The notes under the pieces: generated by a model
Database searches by the model: none
What the model was told of the DNA's origin: nothing
Seen by the model: only the letters and a program-made list of their open reading frames with translations
Shown: piece by piece, positions 7,972 to 16,257 of the stretch
Layout: each line of letters opens with the position of its first letter
How positions within the stretch are numbered: the stretch's first letter is position 1
Program-made: the position numbers and the translations under genes
Source: Psychrobacillus faecigallinarum
Lineage (GTDB): Bacteria > Bacillota > Bacilli > Bacillales_A > Planococcaceae
DNA length: 55,618 nucleotides
Reading direction: 5' to 3'
Assembly: GCF_014836595.1 (NCBI RefSeq)
Contig: NZ_JACSQO010000015.1
Location: 1 to 55,618 of the forward strand

Positions 7972-8895
7972 TTAGTCTTCGAATTGATAAAGAGGTGTGC
8001 TTAAGTAACGCTCACCGTTATCAGGGATAACAGCAAGAACTTTTTTACCTTTGCCAAGCTGTTTTGCCAGCTGAAGCGCTCCATATATAGCAGCTCCTGC
8101 AGAAACTCCGCCTAAAATCCCTTCGTTTTTAGCTACTTCACGAGAAGTTGCATAAGCGTCCTCGTTAGAAACTTGAATAATGGAATTGTATAACTCTGTA
8201 TCTAATACTTCTGGTACAAACCCTGCTCCAATTCCTTGGATTTTATGGGGTCCTGGTTTACCACCAGAAAGAACACTAGAATCTTTTGGTTCAACAGCAG
8301 CAATATGAATGTTTGGGAATTTTTCCTTCAACACGCCACCAGCACCTGTGATTGTACCACCAGTACCTATTCCTGCAACAAATCCATCTAATTGGTCAAA
8401 CGCTTCAACAATTTCAGGACCAGTTGTTAAACGATGTACCTCTGGGTTAGCTGGATTATTAAATTGTTGGGGCATGAACCAGCCATTTTTGTCCGCTAAT
8501 TCTTGCGATTTCGCAATTGCTCCCTTCATACCGTCTGCTCCAGGAGTTAAAACTAATTCCGCACCGTAAGCACGAAGTAGGTTTCTACGCTCTAAGCTCA
8601 TTGTATCAGGCATTACTAATACCGCTTTATACCCTTTAGCTGAGGCAATCATCGCAAGTCCAATTCCTGTGTTTCCGCTAGTCGGTTCGATAATAGTACT
8701 GTCAGCAGTTAATTTACCCGATTTTTCAGCATTTTCAATCATTGCTAGAGCAATACGGTCTTTTACGCTGCTACCTGGGTTGAAGTATTCTAATTTTACG
8801 TAAACTTCAGCATCTTCTGGGTTAGTCACTCTGTTTAGTTTGACAATCGGTGTTTTACCTATTAAATCCGCTACACTATTCGCTAACTTTGCCAT
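7972..8895 (-). CDS. cysK: Cysteine synthase A (O-acetylserine sulfhydrylase)
   Basis: CysK makes cysteine from O-acetylserine and sulfide with pyridoxal phosphate. The 307-residue protein carries the PLP lysine in FNPGSSVKDRIALAMIE, the substrate loop IEPTSGNTGIGLAM, and the phosphate loop GIGTGGTITGAGG. The C-terminus GERYLSTPLYQFED is typical. I take the ATG at 8895 (MAKLANSVADLIGKTPIVKL aligns with family starts); a GTG 12 bases upstream is possible. The gene stands alone with its own promoter at 8946-8975 and a terminator. Confidence 0.97.
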   Translation of the reverse strand: MAKLANSVADLIGKTPIVKLNRVTNPEDAEVYVKLEYFNPGSSVKDRIALAMIENAEKSGKLTADSTIIEPTSGNTGIGLAMIASAKGYKAVLVMPDTMSLERRNLLRAYGAELVLTPGADGMKGAIAKSQELADKNGWFMPQQFNNPANPEVHRLTTGPEIVEAFDQLDGFVAGIGTGGTITGAGGVLKEKFPNIHIAAVEPKDSSVLSGGKPGPHKIQGIGAGFVPEVLDTELYNSIIQVSNEDAYATSREVAKNEGILGGVSAGAAIYGALQLAKQLGKGKKVLAVIPDNGERYLSTPLYQFED

Positions 8896-8945
8896 TCTAC
8901 GATTCACTCCTAATCCCTACTTGATTGATAGGTTTTATTTCCTAT

Positions 8946-8975
8946 ATCATATCAATCTTAGAGAACTACTGTCAA
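8946..8975 (-). promoter_or_regulatory. cysK promoter with adjacent inverted repeat
   Basis: On the minus strand TTGACA (8975-8970), 18 bases and TATGAT (8951-8946). Overlapping and just downstream is the inverted repeat ATAGG-N8-CCTAT (about 8933-8950 region). In B. subtilis cysK is controlled by CymR; whether this repeat is its operator is an inference I could not test. Confidence 0.65.
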
Positions 8976-9253
8976 TTAATACAGTTCGCCAAATAAAGTA
9001 AATTTTTTCGAGGTAAGACCAACTAAATTATTGGAGCCTCTCTTAATTTTATGCGACTTCAAACAAAAATAGTCTACCTATAATTCTCTCTATCAATACA
9101 GTGTTTCCAAAAATAAATATTCTTCTATAGTTCCTTTTTACTGTTCATTTCTCTGTCAGTGTTTTAAAAAAACTCACATAAAAATGAGTCTGAAAAATAA
9201 TTGTTACTACAAGCTCATTTCGGTAGTTTGCTAACTACTTATTTTCTTTACGA
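8976..9253. other. Gene-free stretch upstream of cysK
   Basis: Between the cysK promoter and the terminator of the prsA-like gene there are nearly 280 AT-rich bases with no plausible gene. The only structure I see is a weak hairpin at 9164-9189 on the minus strand (ACTCA...TGAGT followed by seven Ts), which could be a secondary terminator or an attenuator. Confidence 0.5.
9164..9189 (-). terminator. Weak hairpin followed by T-run
   Basis: On the minus strand ACTCA, an eight-base loop and TGAGT are followed by TTTTTTT. The five-pair stem is short. It lies about 75 bases past the main terminator of the yacD operon and may act as a back-up. Confidence 0.4.
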
Positions 9254-9305
9254 TAAATAAAAAGACAAAGAAAACCAAGAATTGAGAATCTCGCTTTTCT
9301 TTGTC
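9254..9305 (-). terminator. Terminator of the coaX-hslO-yacD operon
   Basis: On the minus strand GACAAAGAAAA pairs with TTTTCTTTGTC around a ~20-base inner region with a smaller stem, and is followed by TTTTTATTTAT. It begins about 30 bases after the yacD stop codon. Confidence 0.82.
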
Positions 9306-9335
9306 CATCGCCTGACGCATAAAAAATATTTTTGT

Positions 9336-10265
9336 TTATTGTTCACCGTATATCCACTCTGCTTTATATTCCTGCCAGAATGATTCTTGAGTTACGGATT
9401 GGGGTATTTGGCTCAGCGCAAGCTCTCGCTTTATATGGCCTTCTACTTCATCATAAGAGAAGGCTTGCCCTTCAAATATATTCTGTACAAGTGCTATCGC
9501 GTACCTGCCATCCTTAAGTGCAATTACCCCACTCGTTTTTCCTTCTTTAACCTTTGCTAAAGCTTCAACTATAGCTTCATCTATCGAGTCAGTGCCTTTT
9601 GAAATGTAGCCGACATCTCCCCCTAAGCTCGCAGAGCTAGGATCTATGGAGCGCTCTCTTGCTAATCCATCAAAGGAAGAGCCATCCTTTAATTCTGTTA
9701 AAACAGCATTACCTTCCTCTTCTGTAGCAACATAAATTAAACTAGTACGATAGGAAGTTGGGATATTATAGAGATTTTTGTTATTTTCATAGAAATCTTT
9801 CATCTCTTTCGCCTCTACGTTTATATCTTTTGCCAATACCTTTTCTAAAATTAAACGAGCGCGAATTTTTTTCCTTAATACCTCTTCGTCATATGCTTGA
9901 AGGGAAGTGTCTGTGCCTTCCCTTGTAGAACGTATTAATGCCAGCTCTAAATTTATTTCATCATCAGTTACCTTAATATCGTTTTTCTTAGCTGCAGCTT
10001 CCATTACCTCTGCATTAACCATGTCCAATAGTACTTCTTTCCCGTACACCATTTCCATTGTAGCCATCCATTGCTCTTTCGTAATAACCTTTCCATCAAC
10101 TGACGCGACTTCTTCAGATGCTTTTGCTTGTCGATCATTTGGTATTAACCAAGCTATAAACCAAAGTAGGTTGCCAAGTAAAAGTATACCAAGTACTACA
10201 AGTACCGGTTTAGTTTTTAAATGTCGTTTAGGTTGAGTTGGAATATTATTATGAATTGATTTCAT
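9336..10265 (-). CDS. yacD: PrsA/parvulin-type peptidyl-prolyl isomerase, membrane-anchored (YacD)
   Basis: The 309-residue protein has a basic N-terminus, one membrane segment (TKPVLVVLGILLLGNLLWFIAWLI, about residues 19-42) and an extracellular part with SurA/PrsA-like helices followed by a parvulin (PpiC) domain, visible as SSFDGLARERSIDPSSASLGGDVGYI and GKTSGVIALKDGRYAIALV (quoted in shorter form: FDGLARERSIDPSSA, GGDVGYI). Unlike PrsA it has no lipobox cysteine, so it is anchored by the helix. I choose the ATG at 10265, behind GGAGT, which overlaps the hslO end by 17 bases; an upstream ATG lacks a ribosome site. It corresponds to B. subtilis yacD, whose clients are unknown. Confidence 0.86.
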   Translation of the reverse strand: MKSIHNNIPTQPKRHLKTKPVLVVLGILLLGNLLWFIAWLIPNDRQAKASEEVASVDGKVITKEQWMATMEMVYGKEVLLDMVNAEVMEAAAKKNDIKVTDDEINLELALIRSTREGTDTSLQAYDEEVLRKKIRARLILEKVLAKDINVEAKEMKDFYENNKNLYNIPTSYRTSLIYVATEEEGNAVLTELKDGSSFDGLARERSIDPSSASLGGDVGYISKGTDSIDEAIVEALAKVKEGKTSGVIALKDGRYAIALVQNIFEGQAFSYDEVEGHIKRELALSQIPQSVTQESFWQEYKAEWIYGEQ

Positions 10266-11130
10266 CGATAAAGGACTCCAGTTCATTTACTGAGTAATTA
10301 TATTTTTCCATACAGAAGTGACAATGAGCCTCTGCCCCTCCGTCCTCTTCTATCATGTCCCGGATTTCACTTTCTCCTAAGCTAATAATAGCACTGCCAA
10401 ATCGATCTTTAGAGCAATTACATTCAAACGCCACAGGCATATTATTTAATATTTGTACATTGTCCTCCCCTAAAATTTCAAACAATAGTTGCTCGGGAGT
10501 TAATCCTCTTTCGATTAATTTGGACACTGGTTCCATTTTATTTAAATGTTCTTCAATAATTGTAATTGTTTCATCATCTGTTCCTGGTAATAACTGAATG
10601 ATAAATCCTCCAGCCGCCAAAATAGAGTTATCTGGATTTACTAAAACCCCTAACCCTACAGAGGAGGGAACCTGTTCAGATACTGCATAATAGTACGTGA
10701 AGTCCTCTGCTACTTCGCCAGAAACAATTGGTACTTGTCCTGTAAAGAAATCACGCATACCTAAATCCTTCACAACAGTCAAAGTACCTTCTGTTCCTAC
10801 TGCACGACGAACATCCAGCTTACCAACGGCATTCAAGTCAAAATGTACTTGAGGATTGGTTACATATCCACGAACCTCACCTTTTGCATTGCTATCAATG
10901 ATCATTGGACCAATAGGACCGTCGCCTTCCACTTTAACCGTTAACTTGTCCTCACCTTTTAACATTGCCCCCATCATAACGGCTGCTGTCATTGATCTAC
11001 CAAGTGCTGCAGAGGCAGTTGGCCACGTTTGATGACGTCGTTGCGCCTCTCCTACTGTATCTGTTGTGCGAACTGCAAATGCTCGTACACTGCCTTCAAA
11101 AGCCAGAGCTCTTACTAAATAATCATTCAT
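10249..11130 (-). CDS. hslO: Redox-regulated chaperone Hsp33
   Basis: Hsp33 is a cytoplasmic holdase switched on by oxidative unfolding. The 293-residue protein ends with the zinc redox switch: CNCSKDRF (CxC) and, about 27 residues later, CHFCMEKYNY (CxxC). The N-terminal start MNDYLVRALAFEGSVRAFA and the GSVRAFAV/AVMMGAMLKGED segment are typical of the family. Its ATG directly follows the coaX stop codon (TAAATG), so the two genes are co-transcribed, as in B. subtilis (yacC). Confidence 0.96.
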   Translation of the reverse strand: MNDYLVRALAFEGSVRAFAVRTTDTVGEAQRRHQTWPTASAALGRSMTAAVMMGAMLKGEDKLTVKVEGDGPIGPMIIDSNAKGEVRGYVTNPQVHFDLNAVGKLDVRRAVGTEGTLTVVKDLGMRDFFTGQVPIVSGEVAEDFTYYYAVSEQVPSSVGLGVLVNPDNSILAAGGFIIQLLPGTDDETITIIEEHLNKMEPVSKLIERGLTPEQLLFEILGEDNVQILNNMPVAFECNCSKDRFGSAIISLGESEIRDMIEEDGGAEAHCHFCMEKYNYSVNELESFIDEINS

Positions 11131-11913
11131 TTATTTTATACCTCTTTCTTCTAAATTTCGTTGATAAATTAAATATAACCCTTTCAATGTCAAGAAGGGA
11201 TCAATGATATCCATGACAGTCGACTCATTTCCTATTAAAGAAGCTAGCCCTCCTGTGGAGATAACTTTTGGTGCCTTTTTAGAAACTTTTTTCATCCTAT
11301 TTACGATGCCCTCAACCTGCCCCACATATCCAAAAACAATCCCTGACTGCATGGCAGAAACTGTGTTTTTTCCTATAACATGCTCGGGAGTAGTAAGTTC
11401 AATCCTAGGAAGTTTACTAGCCTTTTCAAACAATGCTTCTGTGGAGATTCCGATGCCGGGCGCTATTGCTCCTCCCATATACTCTCCTTTTTCGTTGACA
11501 TAACAGTATGTTGTTGCTGTTCCAAAATCAACAATTATTAAAGGAGCACCATATTCATGAATTGCCGCTACTGCATTGACAATACGATCTGCACCGACCT
11601 CACGTGGGTTTTCATATTTTATATTTAATCCCGTCTTGATACCGGGACCTACTACTAAGGGTTTTATACCGAAATATTTTTTACACATTGCCTCTAATGA
11701 AAACATGATTGGTGGAACCACCGAGGAAATAATAATACCTTCTATTTGTTCAAAGGATATATTCACATGGGAAAAAAGTGCTTTGACCTGCATCCCGAAT
11801 TCGTCCTCTGTTTTACGACGGTCTGTTTCCATTCTCCAGTGATGGATCAGCTGATCATCTTGATAAACTCCTAAAACAATGTTCGTATTTCCTGTATCAA
11901 GCACAAGTATCAT
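11131..11913 (-). CDS. coaX: Type III pantothenate kinase
   Basis: CoaX phosphorylates pantothenate, the first step of coenzyme A synthesis. The 260-residue protein has the ASKHA-fold start MILVLDTGNTNIVLGVY with the phosphate-binding Asp, the GADRIVNAVAA substrate region and VDFGTATTYCYV. Type III enzymes are feedback-insensitive, unlike CoaA. The ATG at 11913 follows GTGAGGAAAAGC. It is the first gene of the operon coaX-hslO-yacD. Confidence 0.96.
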   Translation of the reverse strand: MILVLDTGNTNIVLGVYQDDQLIHHWRMETDRRKTEDEFGMQVKALFSHVNISFEQIEGIIISSVVPPIMFSLEAMCKKYFGIKPLVVGPGIKTGLNIKYENPREVGADRIVNAVAAIHEYGAPLIIVDFGTATTYCYVNEKGEYMGGAIAPGIGISTEALFEKASKLPRIELTTPEHVIGKNTVSAMQSGIVFGYVGQVEGIVNRMKKVSKKAPKVISTGGLASLIGNESTVMDIIDPFLTLKGLYLIYQRNLEERGIK

Positions 11914-11971
11914 GAAGCTTTTCCTCACTTTACGTAGATTTCCAAAACATCATACCATATTTCCCACGGAA

Positions 11972-12018
11972 TAAAAAAGCTGAGTGACTCGTCTAATGAC
12001 GAAAATCACTCAGCTTTT
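11972..12018 (-). terminator. ftsH terminator
   Basis: On the minus strand AAAAGCTGAGTGA pairs with TCACTCAGCTTTTTT, with a smaller GTC/GAC helix in the loop, ending in a T-run. It begins about ten bases after the ftsH stop codon. Confidence 0.9.
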
Positions 12019-12026
12019 ATATATTA

Positions 12027-14060
12027 TTATTTATCTGTAGGTCGTTTTTCTTGAAATGGACCTGATGTATCATCTGGACGTTCCTCTTGAATAGGACCTG
12101 CCTCGCTAGTTTCTCCATCCTCTTTTGGTAAGTCACCAATAGTAGGGTCAGAAACTGCACCTGTAGCATCAGATTTCTCATCTTTACTTAAATCAACAGC
12201 TTGGTTATCTTGGTCGTATTCACGAACCGGAAGAGTTCCATGCTCTTGTAAATGTAAGATTTGAGCAGCATCTAACGTTTCAACCTCTAATAACGTATTT
12301 GCGATTAAATCTAACAAATCGCGTTTCTCTGTTAAAATCTGTTTAGTTCGTTCGTATTGCTCTTTAATCATCGTTTGCATTTCATGGTCGATTTCATAAG
12401 CAATCTTATCCGAATAGTTTTGCTCTGAGTTAAAGTCGCGGCCCAAGAATACATTTCCTCCTTGAGTTTGACCAAATTGCATTGGTCCTAACTTGTCACT
12501 CATACCATATTCAGTGACCATTTTTCTCACTATACCTGTCGCACGCTGGAAGTCATTGTGAGCACCTGTAGATACCTCTCCAAAGACGATATCCTCAGCA
12601 ACACGTCCACCAAGTAATCCTGAAACTTTATCCAGAAGTTCTGGTTTAGTCATGAAGTAACGGTCTTCTTTTGGAAGCATTACTGCATATCCTCCAGCTT
12701 GCCCACGAGGGACAATGGTTACCTTATGAACGATCTCTGCGTCATCTAGAGTTAACCCAACAACTACGTGCCCAGCCTCATGGAAGGCAACAATTTTACG
12801 TTCTTTTGGCGATATAACCTTACCTGATTTAGCTGGTCCAGCGATAACGCGATCCGTTGCTTCATCAATATCAGACATATCGATTTTTTTCTTATTTCTT
12901 CTAGCAGCAACAAGTGCAGCCTCGTTCAATAAGTTTTCTAAATCTGCTCCTGAGAATCCTGGTGTGCGTTGAGCAATCGCTTTCAAGTCCACTGTGTCAT
13001 CTAAAGGCTTGTTACGTGCATGTACTTGAAGTACTGCTTCACGGCCCTTCACGTCCGGGCGACCTACAGTAATCTGACGGTCAAAGCGTCCAGGACGAAG
13101 AAGTGCTGGGTCTAAAATATCTGGTCTGTTTGTAGCCGCAATGATAATAATACCTTCATTTGCTCCAAAACCATCCATCTCAACTAGCAATTGGTTTAGT
13201 GTTTGCTCACGCTCATCGTGACCTCCACCAAGACCTGCTCCACGTTGACGACCAACTGCATCAATTTCATCGATGAAAATGATACATGGCGCATTTTTCT
13301 TCGCATTCTCAAACAAATCACGTACTCGTGATGCCCCGACACCGACGAACATTTCAACAAAATCAGAACCACTGATTGAGAAGAAAGGTACTCCAGCTTC
13401 GCCAGCTACAGCACGAGCAAGTAATGTTTTACCAGTACCTGGGGGACCTACCAAAAGAATCCCTTTCGGTATACGTGCTCCAATTTCCACGAATTTGCGT
13501 GGATCTTTTAAGAAATCTACAACTTCTACTAGTTCTGCTTTTTCTTCATCTGCACCTGCAACATCTGGGAATTTAACTTTTTTCTTGTCGTTATCATACA
13601 GTTTTGCCTTACTCTTACCGAAGTTCATCACACGGTTACCACCGCCCTGAGATTGGCTCAATAAGAAGAAGAATAAAATGATGATAATCAAGAAAGGTAG
13701 TAAGCCAGTGAAGAATTGTACCCAGCCACTTGTTTTAGAAGTTTCAATTACATCAATTTTCACTGAATTTGCTGTTGCTAGTGAATCTATTCTATCTAGC
13801 AATTTTTCACTATTATAAGGAAGTTTAGTTAAAAACTTTTCTCCTTCCTCATATCCTTTCATGGAACCTTCTACAAAGTAAACACCTTGTTCTGGTTGCA
13901 TTGAAAAGTTGGTAACATCACCTTTTGAAAGTGAAGTCATAAATTCATCATAGCGAATATTTTTAGTAGGGGTATTATTTGTGTTAAACGTAGCAAAAAT
14001 ACCTACAATCACAAAAAATATCAATAAATACAATATGGCGTAGCGCAATGCTCGATTCAT
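12027..14060 (-). CDS. ftsH: ATP-dependent zinc metalloprotease FtsH
   Basis: FtsH is a hexameric membrane AAA+ protease that degrades membrane and regulatory proteins and is needed for sporulation in B. subtilis. The 677-residue protein has two membrane segments (about residues 4-24 and 108-130), an AAA module with Walker A GPPGTGKTLLARAV near residue 205, Walker B FIDEIDAVG and the second region of homology ATNRPDILDPALLRPGRFDR, and the zinc site HEAGH near residue 425. The last ~55 residues are an acidic, proline-rich tail with two EERPDDTSGP/QEKRPTDK-like units, variable in the family. The ATG at 14060 follows GAGGAGGCTAGGA. Confidence 0.97.
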   Translation of the reverse strand: MNRALRYAILYLLIFFVIVGIFATFNTNNTPTKNIRYDEFMTSLSKGDVTNFSMQPEQGVYFVEGSMKGYEEGEKFLTKLPYNSEKLLDRIDSLATANSVKIDVIETSKTSGWVQFFTGLLPFLIIIILFFFLLSQSQGGGNRVMNFGKSKAKLYDNDKKKVKFPDVAGADEEKAELVEVVDFLKDPRKFVEIGARIPKGILLVGPPGTGKTLLARAVAGEAGVPFFSISGSDFVEMFVGVGASRVRDLFENAKKNAPCIIFIDEIDAVGRQRGAGLGGGHDEREQTLNQLLVEMDGFGANEGIIIIAATNRPDILDPALLRPGRFDRQITVGRPDVKGREAVLQVHARNKPLDDTVDLKAIAQRTPGFSGADLENLLNEAALVAARRNKKKIDMSDIDEATDRVIAGPAKSGKVISPKERKIVAFHEAGHVVVGLTLDDAEIVHKVTIVPRGQAGGYAVMLPKEDRYFMTKPELLDKVSGLLGGRVAEDIVFGEVSTGAHNDFQRATGIVRKMVTEYGMSDKLGPMQFGQTQGGNVFLGRDFNSEQNYSDKIAYEIDHEMQTMIKEQYERTKQILTEKRDLLDLIANTLLEVETLDAAQILHLQEHGTLPVREYDQDNQAVDLSKDEKSDATGAVSDPTIGDLPKEDGETSEAGPIQEERPDDTSGPFQEKRPTDK

Positions 14061-14245
14061 TCCTAGCCTCCTCACAAGGTAAACAGAAAAACTAATGATT
14101 ATCTTAACATACGTTTTTTTTGGCGTACAATGAAAAGCCTTCTTAAAAAGGAACTTAAATTTAAGGCTATGTCCTCTATTGCTGTTTTTCTTTCAAAATT
14201 CTAATTTTGCTAGAAATGAGCAATTAGACGTTTACAAAACCTAGC

Positions 14246-14788
14246 TTAAAAAGAATAAACTTCTTTTTTTAGCACACCAACATATGGTAAGTTTCGGTAT
14301 TTTTCTGCATAATCTAATCCGTAACCAACAACAAATGCATCTGGGACATTAAAACCAACATAATCTGCTTCTAAATCTACTTTTCTACCCGTAGGCTTAT
14401 CCAACAGTGTGACAATTTTAATTGATTTTGCTTTGCGGTACTTAAATAGGTCCACTAAATAGCTTAACGTCATACCGCTATCAATGATATCCTCAATAAT
14501 TAGAATATCGCGCCCTTCCACACTTGTATTCAAGTCTTTTACAATTTTTACTTCGCCGGAAGAAACAGTAGCATTTCCATAACTAGAAACATCCATATAG
14601 TCCATTTCAATATATGTATCTACACGTTTCATCAAATCAGACATAAATGGCATTGCACCTTTCAAGATTCCTATTGCAAGTGGAAACTTGTCCGCATAGT
14701 CAGCAGTCAGTTGTGCCCCAAGCTCAATTGTTTTCTCTTGAATCTGTTCTTCTGTCAATAAAATCTCTAGTATGTCTTTCTCTAGCAT
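14246..14788 (-). CDS. hpt: Hypoxanthine phosphoribosyltransferase
   Basis: Hpt salvages hypoxanthine and guanine with PRPP. The 180-residue protein has the PRPP-binding motif ILIIEDIIDSGMTLSYLV and the flexible-loop segment MDVSSYGNATVSSGEVK. The C-terminal VGYGLDYAEKYRNLPYVGVL binds the base. It lies 12 bases after tilS behind AGGGGG. The tilS-hpt-ftsH order is conserved in Bacilli, where hpt and ftsH also contact each other in regulation. Confidence 0.97.
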   Translation of the reverse strand: MLEKDILEILLTEEQIQEKTIELGAQLTADYADKFPLAIGILKGAMPFMSDLMKRVDTYIEMDYMDVSSYGNATVSSGEVKIVKDLNTSVEGRDILIIEDIIDSGMTLSYLVDLFKYRKAKSIKIVTLLDKPTGRKVDLEADYVGFNVPDAFVVGYGLDYAEKYRNLPYVGVLKKEVYSF

Positions 14789-14800
14789 TTTTTAGTCCCC

Positions 14801-16195
14801 CTAATGATTAATACGCTTTAAATACATTACATAATTTTGCGAGTTGTATTGCTTCGAAAATTGTTCTCCATAGCGTAAGCCAATTACTGCAATTATATCA
14901 TTTTTAGCTGTTACTAGTAATGGCCAAGATAAACGGGCCTCAGGAGAGATTTTCTCATCGATAAATAAACGGGAAACTTTTTTAGAGGAGGACATTCCTT
15001 TGATATGGATCCGGTCGCCCTGAGTCTTTTGTCTAATAGTAAGCGGCAAAGATTCACCCTCTAATTGTACAAAATACTTTTCACCGGTAATTTGGTCTGT
15101 TAAATTTCTCGTCAAGTAGATGAAAAAACCTGCACCACAATCAATCCAACAATCTTCCTTCATTACAATTTCCTGACTAACTACAGGTTCCTTATGATAC
15201 GGAGTAAATTGTATGTGATTGTAATGGCGTGTGAGAGTAACAGCATTTGGCAAGTTTAATACTGTGTTGCCATCATGATTATTGCAAGCTGTAAGAATGG
15301 ATTCAATCATTCGATCGTTAAGTAGTATATCGGAGTTTTTGTATAGATACTCTAATAGTAGTAGAATCACTCTTCTTTGTAAAGCAATGGGAACTGTAGA
15401 AAAGCTTACAGAATCTATAACAAATCCCCCTTCCTCATTAACTGTCACAAGCTGTTCATACTTTTCATTAGCCACCTCTTGAAGATACTCTTCATCCTGA
15501 AGCTGTTTTTCTACGAAATTCATTATTCGATCGCTTACATTTGGATTTTCTTCCTTCAAGAGAGGCACTAATCGATGACGGATTCGATTTCTTGTATATG
15601 TATGTTTGTCATTGCTTGGGTCATGTCTATGAAGTTGATTTTTGTCTAAAAGATATTCTTCAATTTCTTGCTTTGTAACTCCTAAAAAAGGACGGATAAT
15701 TTGTCCCCTAGAAAAAGGCCTTTTTTTAGGTATCCCGGTAATAGTGGAACTATTAGTACCTCGGATTAGAGACATTAAGACAGTTTCAATTTGATCGTCA
15801 GCATGATGCCCTAGTAAAAGCTTATCGTAACTATTGGTATTCATAACGTGATTAAAGAAGGCATACCGTTCTTCTCTACAAATTACTTGGACATTGCCCC
15901 CCTCTTCCTCCACTCTTCGCATAACCTCTAATGCTGCAGAATAGAAAGGAAGGTTTAACTGATTCGCCAACTCTTTAACGAATTCCATGTCTTCTGCAGA
16001 TTCCTTACCTCTTAACTGATGGTCAGTATGAACAATGCCTAACTCACAATGATAAAAGCTTTCCAATTCCTTCATCGCAAGTACAATAGCAACAGAGTCT
16101 GTTCCACCAGAACAAGCGATAAGAAGACGCTCTTCTTTCTCAATCAATCGGTATCGGTCTATATATTGCTTCACCTTCCGAACGAATGAATGCAT
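14801..16195 (-). CDS. tilS: tRNA(Ile)-lysidine synthetase
   Basis: TilS modifies C34 of the CAU-anticodon tRNA-Ile to lysidine so that it reads AUA. The 464-residue protein has the N-type ATP pyrophosphatase P-loop ACSGGTDSVAI near residue 27, the conserved LLLGHHADDQIETVLM, and the C-terminal tRNA-binding domain. Length is standard. It starts behind GGGAGAGATGAGAAG, 62 bases from the spoIIE stop; in B. subtilis yabS and yabT lie in between but are missing here. Confidence 0.96.
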   Translation of the reverse strand: MHSFVRKVKQYIDRYRLIEKEERLLIACSGGTDSVAIVLAMKELESFYHCELGIVHTDHQLRGKESAEDMEFVKELANQLNLPFYSAALEVMRRVEEEGGNVQVICREERYAFFNHVMNTNSYDKLLLGHHADDQIETVLMSLIRGTNSSTITGIPKKRPFSRGQIIRPFLGVTKQEIEEYLLDKNQLHRHDPSNDKHTYTRNRIRHRLVPLLKEENPNVSDRIMNFVEKQLQDEEYLQEVANEKYEQLVTVNEEGGFVIDSVSFSTVPIALQRRVILLLLEYLYKNSDILLNDRMIESILTACNNHDGNTVLNLPNAVTLTRHYNHIQFTPYHKEPVVSQEIVMKEDCWIDCGAGFFIYLTRNLTDQITGEKYFVQLEGESLPLTIRQKTQGDRIHIKGMSSSKKVSRLFIDEKISPEARLSWPLLVTAKNDIIAVIGLRYGEQFSKQYNSQNYVMYLKRINH

Positions 16196-16257
16196 CTTCT
16201 CATCTCTCCCTTCAATCTATCTACATAATTCTCTTCTATATAAGCATTTATACTAGT

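Noticed and set aside
13273..13650. Open frame of 125 codons on the plus strand inside ftsH
   Set aside because: It is antisense to the conserved AAA domain of ftsH, with no family resemblance and no promoter.
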